This document shows, one piece after another, positions 56,247 to 60,195 of a stretch of DNA of 60,195 nucleotides. The notes under the pieces were generated by a model. The model was given only the letters and a program-made list of their open reading frames with translations. It ran no database searches and was not told the DNA's origin. The position numbers and the translations under genes were made by a program. How positions within the stretch are numbered: the stretch's first letter is position 1; the number at the start of each line of letters is the position of its first letter. The stretch comes from Chlorobium chlorochromatii (GTDB taxonomy: Bacteria > Bacteroidota > Chlorobiia > Chlorobiales > Chlorobiaceae): assembly GCA_020721255.1 (NCBI GenBank), contig DYND01000008.1:1-60195 (forward strand), written 5' to 3'.

Positions 56247-57695
56247 CTAATGGCGATCATCTGAACTTGATACCATACCATTCCCTTCAGATAAACGTGT
56301 GCCTTCTTGAGGATCTGATGCAATCATAACGTTTTTTCGTTGAAACGTTGCGTGTTCACTTGGCACAACAGGTGTTGTGGAGACATCAGCTAAATCATCC
56401 ATGTTCATCATCTCTTTCACAAGAGAGGAGGCACTATCATCGTCAGCTTGTATTGTTATACTTTTGCGCGATGACATATCATGCTCTTCAACATCATCTT
56501 TTGCACGTACTTTTCGACCAGAAGCTGGAGATATTCGCGTTGTCTCAGATGTTGAATCAGCATGACTGAAACAATCATCATTTAATGTGGCACGATCATC
56601 ACTCTTGATTTTTATTTTTTTCCTACCAGAAAATGAATCATTATCATCATTAAAATCTCGTTGTCTCGATTGAGAGGCATCGGAATTGTCAGACTTTGCC
56701 GCAGACTTCTGCCCCCGTTTTTTTCCGCTGTCACCAAAACTTGTTGAGAGTCGTAAAAGTTTGCCAACTGACCCAATCATGCCATCATTTCGAACCGCTG
56801 TTTTAACAAGATTCATCACAAAACGCTCAGCCTGAGGGTTGTCCGCTATGTTGGTGACCAGCTCATTGATCGCCGTAATCATACCGGGAACATGTTGAAG
56901 ATCGCTCTTAATCTGATCGCGAAGCTTGAAAGGTGCATCACCAATCATCTCTTTTATCGACTCCGCAACTTTTTTTAATGCGGCAGGATCAGTGGGAAGC
57001 AGATTCTCAATCCCCCTCAATGCGTCGGCAGCCGAAAATCCTTCTTTTTTCTGCTCGGCGCTTTGTGTACGAGGTTGATCTTCAGATGGAGGATAGCCCA
57101 AGCTCGCCTTGTATTGTTCAAGTAAATCCTGACCATACCCTATATTACTCTCTTGCTGAACAGGATTTTGTGCATCAAAGCGAAGAGCAAAAGATTGGGG
57201 AACACAAATACTACGCGCTGCCTGTAAAATTAGTGACGAGACTTTATCTGGTAGATTTTTGCGGTAATTAAGACCGAGATTCTCTTCAATAAGAGATTCA
57301 ATAACGGTATGCAATCGTGTAATAAGCTCTGCTTCACGCAACTCAACCATGTCAAAAATCACATAGACAGGCTCTTTTTCTTCGCGTCGCACCTTGAAAT
57401 TCAGCGTAGCAAAGTCACGATCTTTATTACGACTATTCATAGAAACCGAACCTAAATTAAATCGGTCAAGATAGTCCTTATTCGAACCTCGAGCCCACAA
57501 GTACACTGCTTTATCGGTATAAATGAGATAATCCTGAAACGCAATATTCCCTACTCGTTCCTGCTGTGCTTCATAAAAAACACCATCAAAGAAAGCGATC
57601 GGATTTTCACCGACTTCCATGAGGCTTTTCTGAAAAAACTCACTTACATCACCCTGCTCGGTTTGACCCGAAACATACAAAGATACATTAACCAT
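56247..57695 (-). CDS. Hypothetical PH-like domain protein with basic/acidic repeat tail
   Basis: I use the ATG at 57695; a TTG at 57728 is an alternative. The N-terminal 150 residues are strand-rich (FQDYLIYTDKAVYLWARGSN, VYVIFDMVELREAE), reminiscent of bacterial PH-like domains. A central helical region (about 220-310: LRGIENLLPTDPAALKKVAESIKEMI) follows. The last 150 residues are low-complexity, Ser/Asp-rich, with four imperfect repeats of the pattern R-K-x-hydrophobic-x-I-x-[SA]-D (GRKKIKIKSDD, SRKSITIQADD, QRKNVMIASD and a weaker GRKVRAKDD). I do not recognise a family. It lies between csmA and the ArsA-like gene on the same strand. Confidence 0.75.
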   Translation of the reverse strand: MVNVSLYVSGQTEQGDVSEFFQKSLMEVGENPIAFFDGVFYEAQQERVGNIAFQDYLIYTDKAVYLWARGSNKDYLDRFNLGSVSMNSRNKDRDFATLNFKVRREEKEPVYVIFDMVELREAELITRLHTVIESLIEENLGLNYRKNLPDKVSSLILQAARSICVPQSFALRFDAQNPVQQESNIGYGQDLLEQYKASLGYPPSEDQPRTQSAEQKKEGFSAADALRGIENLLPTDPAALKKVAESIKEMIGDAPFKLRDQIKSDLQHVPGMITAINELVTNIADNPQAERFVMNLVKTAVRNDGMIGSVGKLLRLSTSFGDSGKKRGQKSAAKSDNSDASQSRQRDFNDDNDSFSGRKKIKIKSDDRATLNDDCFSHADSTSETTRISPASGRKVRAKDDVEEHDMSSRKSITIQADDDSASSLVKEMMNMDDLADVSTTPVVPSEHATFQRKNVMIASDPQEGTRLSEGNGMVSSSDDRH

Positions 57696-57813
57696 TACGA
57701 CATACCTGTTCAGCTTAATAACCGCCAAAAGCTCGAAGTCAAATCTATGAAAATTTTATAATAAACAGAAATTCCTCAAAGCACCATATTAGAGACCAAG
57801 TCTTATTTTGTTC

Positions 57814-57853
57814 AAAAAAAAAGCAGTGAAAGTAATAACTACTTCCACTGCTT
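57814..57853 (-). terminator. Terminator of csmA
   Basis: AAGCAGTGaAAGT (57821-57833) pairs with ACTTcCACTGCTT (57841-57853) with one mismatch, followed on the minus strand by nine T's (57814-57822). It ends the csmC-csmA transcript, leaving the PH-like gene with its own transcription. Confidence 0.85.
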
Positions 57854-57877
57854 GTACACAATGTAGATCAAAAACGC

Positions 57878-58120
57878 TTATTTTGCGAACTTTGACTCTA
57901 CAGCTTTAGTTGGAACAGCATAACCTGTTGCCTCAGGTGAAGAACCGCGAAGACTTGTGCCTCCGCCCATGCTGCCATAAGCATTACGGTTGATTCTCAT
58001 TGTACCTTTACCTAAAGAATCAAACAACATGCCTACTGTTTCCCAGTGACCCTCAACCATGACTTCAAAAATGCGACCGGCTGCGGCCAGGATATCGGTA
58101 AATACACCTCCACCACTCAT
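57878..58120 (-). CDS. csmA: Chlorosome baseplate protein CsmA (bacteriochlorophyll a-binding)
   Basis: CsmA is the main chlorosome protein; it forms the paracrystalline baseplate and binds bacteriochlorophyll a, passing energy from the interior pigments to the FMO protein and reaction centre. The 80-residue precursor is almost the Chlorobium consensus: [19 protein letters not shown], then GHW with the chlorophyll-binding His25, and [14 protein letters not shown]. The last 20 residues (from about Ser60, [19 protein letters not shown]) are the known cleaved C-terminal extension. It follows csmC and has a strong terminator. Confidence 0.98.
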   Translation of the reverse strand: MSGGGVFTDILAAAGRIFEVMVEGHWETVGMLFDSLGKGTMRINRNAYGSMGGGTSLRGSSPEATGYAVPTKAVESKFAK

Positions 58121-58265
58121 AAGTCCCCCTTGGAATTTTAATTATAGAAAGTTAATCAGATTTTAGAACACTATTCTTTTTCTAATCTACAGGAATTCAC
58201 AAAAAAAACAAAGAAAAGATTTTATTCGTACATATAGCATACTACTGCCTAAAACAAAAATACTC

Positions 58266-58682
58266 TTATTTTTTTACACTTTTCTGAAAAGAACCTGCAA
58301 AATTTTTAACCACTTCAGAAGCAGACACACCAGCATCACCAACTGCAGTTGCAGCATTGCCTGTTGCATTCTCAACGGTCTCAACTGCACTTGCATACAA
58401 CTCATTAGCTGTTCTTGAAGCATCTTTAACGGTAATAGCAACACGATCGATGGTTTCACCAACTACACCGCCAGTATTACCAAGTAAGTTACCGATACCT
58501 GTAGCATCAATCACAGCGCCAACCGTGCCAGTCACGGTATCAAACAGGCTTCCTGCAAGATTAAGACCACCAACAACAGCACTCTGACCGGTCAACAACA
58601 CGCTCTCAGCAAGAAATGTAAGGCGATCGGTAAACTCAAGCTCTTTAAAATCCTTACGTAATTTCTGATAAGATTCTGACAT
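58266..58682 (-). CDS. csmC: Chlorosome envelope protein CsmC
   Basis: From the ATG at 58682, supported by AGGGAGA just upstream, the protein has 138 residues. A charged N-terminal helix ([20 protein letters not shown]) precedes a long Gly/Ala/Val-rich hydrophobic stretch ([35 protein letters not shown]) and an Ala-rich C-terminus ([16 protein letters not shown]), as in the CsmC/CsmD family of the chlorosome monolayer. The order csmC-csmA is that described as an operon in Chlorobaculum tepidum. Confidence 0.88.
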   Translation of the reverse strand: MSESYQKLRKDFKELEFTDRLTFLAESVLLTGQSAVVGGLNLAGSLFDTVTGTVGAVIDATGIGNLLGNTGGVVGETIDRVAITVKDASRTANELYASAVETVENATGNAATAVGDAGVSASEVVKNFAGSFQKSVKK

Positions 58683-58736
58683 AACATTCTCCCTTGATGA
58701 TGAGGCTCCTTTTGGGACACCTCTGTTATAATTTAT

Positions 58737-58752
58737 GAACTCAAACAAGTTC
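58737..58752. promoter_or_regulatory. Short inverted repeat upstream of csmC
   Basis: GAACT (58737-58741) and AGTTC (58748-58752) flank six bases, 55 bases before the csmC start. TATAAC lies beside it on the minus strand at about 58727-58732. It may be an operator or promoter element of csmCA; support is symmetry alone. Confidence 0.3.
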
Positions 58753-58791
58753 TTTTAGAAAATTTAAACATAAATATCGTTCAAAGCAAAT

Positions 58792-58810
58792 AAGCGCAGC
58801 TTGTGCGCTT
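58792..58810 (-). terminator. Short hairpin after the second ArsA-like gene
   Basis: AAGCGCA (58792-58798) pairs with TGCGCTT (58804-58810), loop five, eight bases after the ArsA-like stop. The T-run is poor (ATTTG), so termination may be partial and csmCA could receive read-through. Confidence 0.45.
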
Positions 58811-58817
58811 GGGGGGC

Positions 58818-60041
58818 TTACACGTTGTTCATCTTTTGCTCCTGCTTTGAACGACTGAGATTTTGACGACCAAGGTCAAAAGGAATATGAAGCCATTTAT
58901 CTTTGAAAACCGCATTGCCTGGCTCAAGACCGGTAAGGCTAATTGGCAGGGTTATAATTTTACGCTGATTACCAATCTGAACAAAGAGTTCATCACCTGT
59001 CACCCACACGTCAATATCAACCGGATTGGCAAACATCAGCTTCAACTGCACCTCGTAAACATCTTTGTTGCGAACAAACTTGATGGGTGGTTCATCATAC
59101 ATCATATCAGAAGGATCTGTATCACCATACATATCCTTAGCAAACTGCTCAAGTGATGGTAACCCAACAATTTCCTGTTCATACATACGCAGTTTGGTAA
59201 CAGGAAGTGGAGAAAAACCCTCTTCTATCTCCCCAAGATATTTTTGCTGAATAGCTTTCCAATTTTCGAGATAGCCGCTATCTTCGTGAGTATCGAGCAG
59301 TCGATTAACAAGCACCATATCTACTTTAAATCCATACAGATTCAGATAAGTTAGAGCGCGCATTGTCTCTTTAATCGACATTTTTTCGGCGTTCATTACT
59401 AAACGCACCGTCGATTTTTTATTATCGGTTAAAATGTCACGAATATCCTCAAGTTCATCAAAAACTTGATCGACGGAATCAATTGCATCTGCAGGTGGCA
59501 CAAAAAACGCTATTTTATCCGACATTTTTGAAAGCGGCTTACTCAATGGCTTGATAAGATATTTATTGACATTTTTGATTGCTTTCATACCCCACGCAAG
59601 CGTGTCGGGAAGGGATAAAAGCCGCAGCGTCTCGCCTGTAGGAGCAGTATCAAGGACAAGAACATCATAAAGCCCTGATGCTTTATATCGTTTTATTCGC
59701 AAAAGTGAAAAGAGCTCTTCCATACCAGGAAGAATAGTCATTTCATCAGCCATAACACCTGAAACACCCTGAGCCATAAAAATCTTAGTGTAATACTTCT
59801 GCACTGATTGCCAGTTCTCTTTAAGATCAACATAGGGATTAACCTCAATGGCATCCAGATTCTCTTTTATCTTTGTAGGTTCAGCGCCAAGTGGAAGGTT
59901 AAACGAATCCGACAGACTGTGGGCGGGATCTGTGGAGAGCACAAGTGTTCGATAGCCAAGTTGTGATAAACGAACAGCCGTAGCGGCAGAGACGCTGGTT
60001 TTACCAACCCCGCCTTTGCCTGTAAAAGTTAAAATACGCAT
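58818..60041 (-). CDS. ArsA/Get3-like ATPase with C-terminal Hsp20-like domain (2)
   Basis: From the ATG at 60041 (the family begins MRILTFTGKGG) the protein has 407 residues with deviant P-loop GKGGVGKTS at 8-16, STDPAHSLSDSF switch region, VLDTAPTGETLRLLSLP and MNAEKMSIKET. The C-terminal beta-rich part (YEVQLKLMFANPVDIDVWVTGDELFVQIGNQRK) matches the ArsA_HSP20 module; a basic tail closes it. It is paralogous to the ATPase at 55.0-56.2 kb and lies directly upstream of csmC on the same strand. A role in handling hydrophobic chlorosome proteins is inference. Confidence 0.88.
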   Translation of the reverse strand: MRILTFTGKGGVGKTSVSAATAVRLSQLGYRTLVLSTDPAHSLSDSFNLPLGAEPTKIKENLDAIEVNPYVDLKENWQSVQKYYTKIFMAQGVSGVMADEMTILPGMEELFSLLRIKRYKASGLYDVLVLDTAPTGETLRLLSLPDTLAWGMKAIKNVNKYLIKPLSKPLSKMSDKIAFFVPPADAIDSVDQVFDELEDIRDILTDNKKSTVRLVMNAEKMSIKETMRALTYLNLYGFKVDMVLVNRLLDTHEDSGYLENWKAIQQKYLGEIEEGFSPLPVTKLRMYEQEIVGLPSLEQFAKDMYGDTDPSDMMYDEPPIKFVRNKDVYEVQLKLMFANPVDIDVWVTGDELFVQIGNQRKIITLPISLTGLEPGNAVFKDKWLHIPFDLGRQNLSRSKQEQKMNNV

Positions 60042-60195
60042 GAACCAAGATATTGGAATTTGGGAATGCAGAGGAAACATCAGAGAGATTAAAGATATAA
60101 CTCTAAGCTGACACTACAAAAGACTCTTATTATATTGCAGCACTGGTGTCCGGTTGTTGAAAAAGTTAACACCATTTAATATTAATTAATATAAC

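Noticed and set aside
55031..60041. Arsenic resistance locus based on the ArsA-like ATPases
   Set aside because: No arsB, arsC, arsR or arsenite-binding cysteine set accompanies them; the chlorosome genes between them point elsewhere.
1..60195. CRISPR array, prophage or insertion sequence
   Set aside because: No regularly spaced direct repeats, transposase or phage structural genes were seen on either strand.

Overview
The window is a stretch of a green sulfur bacterium (Chlorobiaceae) chromosome. The strongest marker is the chlorosome pair csmC-csmA near the right end, supported by a Rieske-containing carotenoid desaturase of the CrtU type at 18.6-20.6 kb. By eye most of the window is moderate in GC (mid-forties percent), while the first 7.7 kb is clearly richer, which suggests a different history for that part. 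A low-GC Chlorobium fits, possibly a relative of the Chlorochromatium epibiont, but the species cannot be fixed from this sequence.

Layout. 1-7764: one giant minus-strand gene, at least 2588 codons and cut by the left edge. It strings together a calcineurin-type phosphoesterase, a choice-of-anchor/phytase-like beta-propeller region, a 5'-nucleotidase and an alkaline phosphatase. 7.8-8.3 kb: an AT-rich gap holding a decayed Lon-like protease fragment. 8.5-11.4 kb: a small hypothetical, a PPC/DUF296 protein, a DEAD-box helicase and a YgjP-type metallopeptidase. 11.8-18.7 kb (+): pdxJ, rdgB, uppP, a PHP phosphoesterase, the mlaE-mlaF-mlaD lipid transporter and a periplasmic serine hydrolase. 18.6-24.4 kb: crtU, a TPR protein, a repeat-bearing gap, queG and purH. 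24.5-26.9 kb: a small accessory patch (membrane protein, GNAT, hypothetical, nonsense-interrupted PDDEXK nuclease-like gene). 26.9-30.1 kb (-): scpA, DUF1015, tsaE, tsaB. 30.3-30.9 kb: an RHH/PIN toxin-antitoxin pair with a readable promoter and palindrome. 31.1-38.2 kb: TPR lipoprotein, amtB-P-II, a thioferritin-like protein, a TIGR01777 epimerase, glmS, pyrF. 38.3-40.6 kb: ftsH and tRNA-Val. 40.6-49.5 kb (-): DUF1997 protein, prfA, rseP, dxr, asd, dusB, recA, an SDR epimerase. 49.7-55.0 kb: M16 peptidase, trigger factor, acpS-nadC, folB-folK. 55.0-60.1 kb (-): two ArsA/Get3-like ATPases with C-terminal Hsp20-like domains flanking csmC, csmA and an uncharacterised protein with a repeated basic/acidic tail.

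Most genes are core metabolism and information processing in short operons, several with 4-bp ATGA overlaps (rdgB-uppP, PHP-mlaE, recA-dusB, tsaE-tsaB, antitoxin-toxin). Convergent pairs are often separated by one perfect hairpin serving both strands. The most unusual content is the multi-phosphatase giant protein, whose alkaline phosphatase segment lacks its usual first strand although a matching strand appears after it, and the ArsA-csmCA-ArsA neighbourhood, which looks like a chlorosome-associated module.
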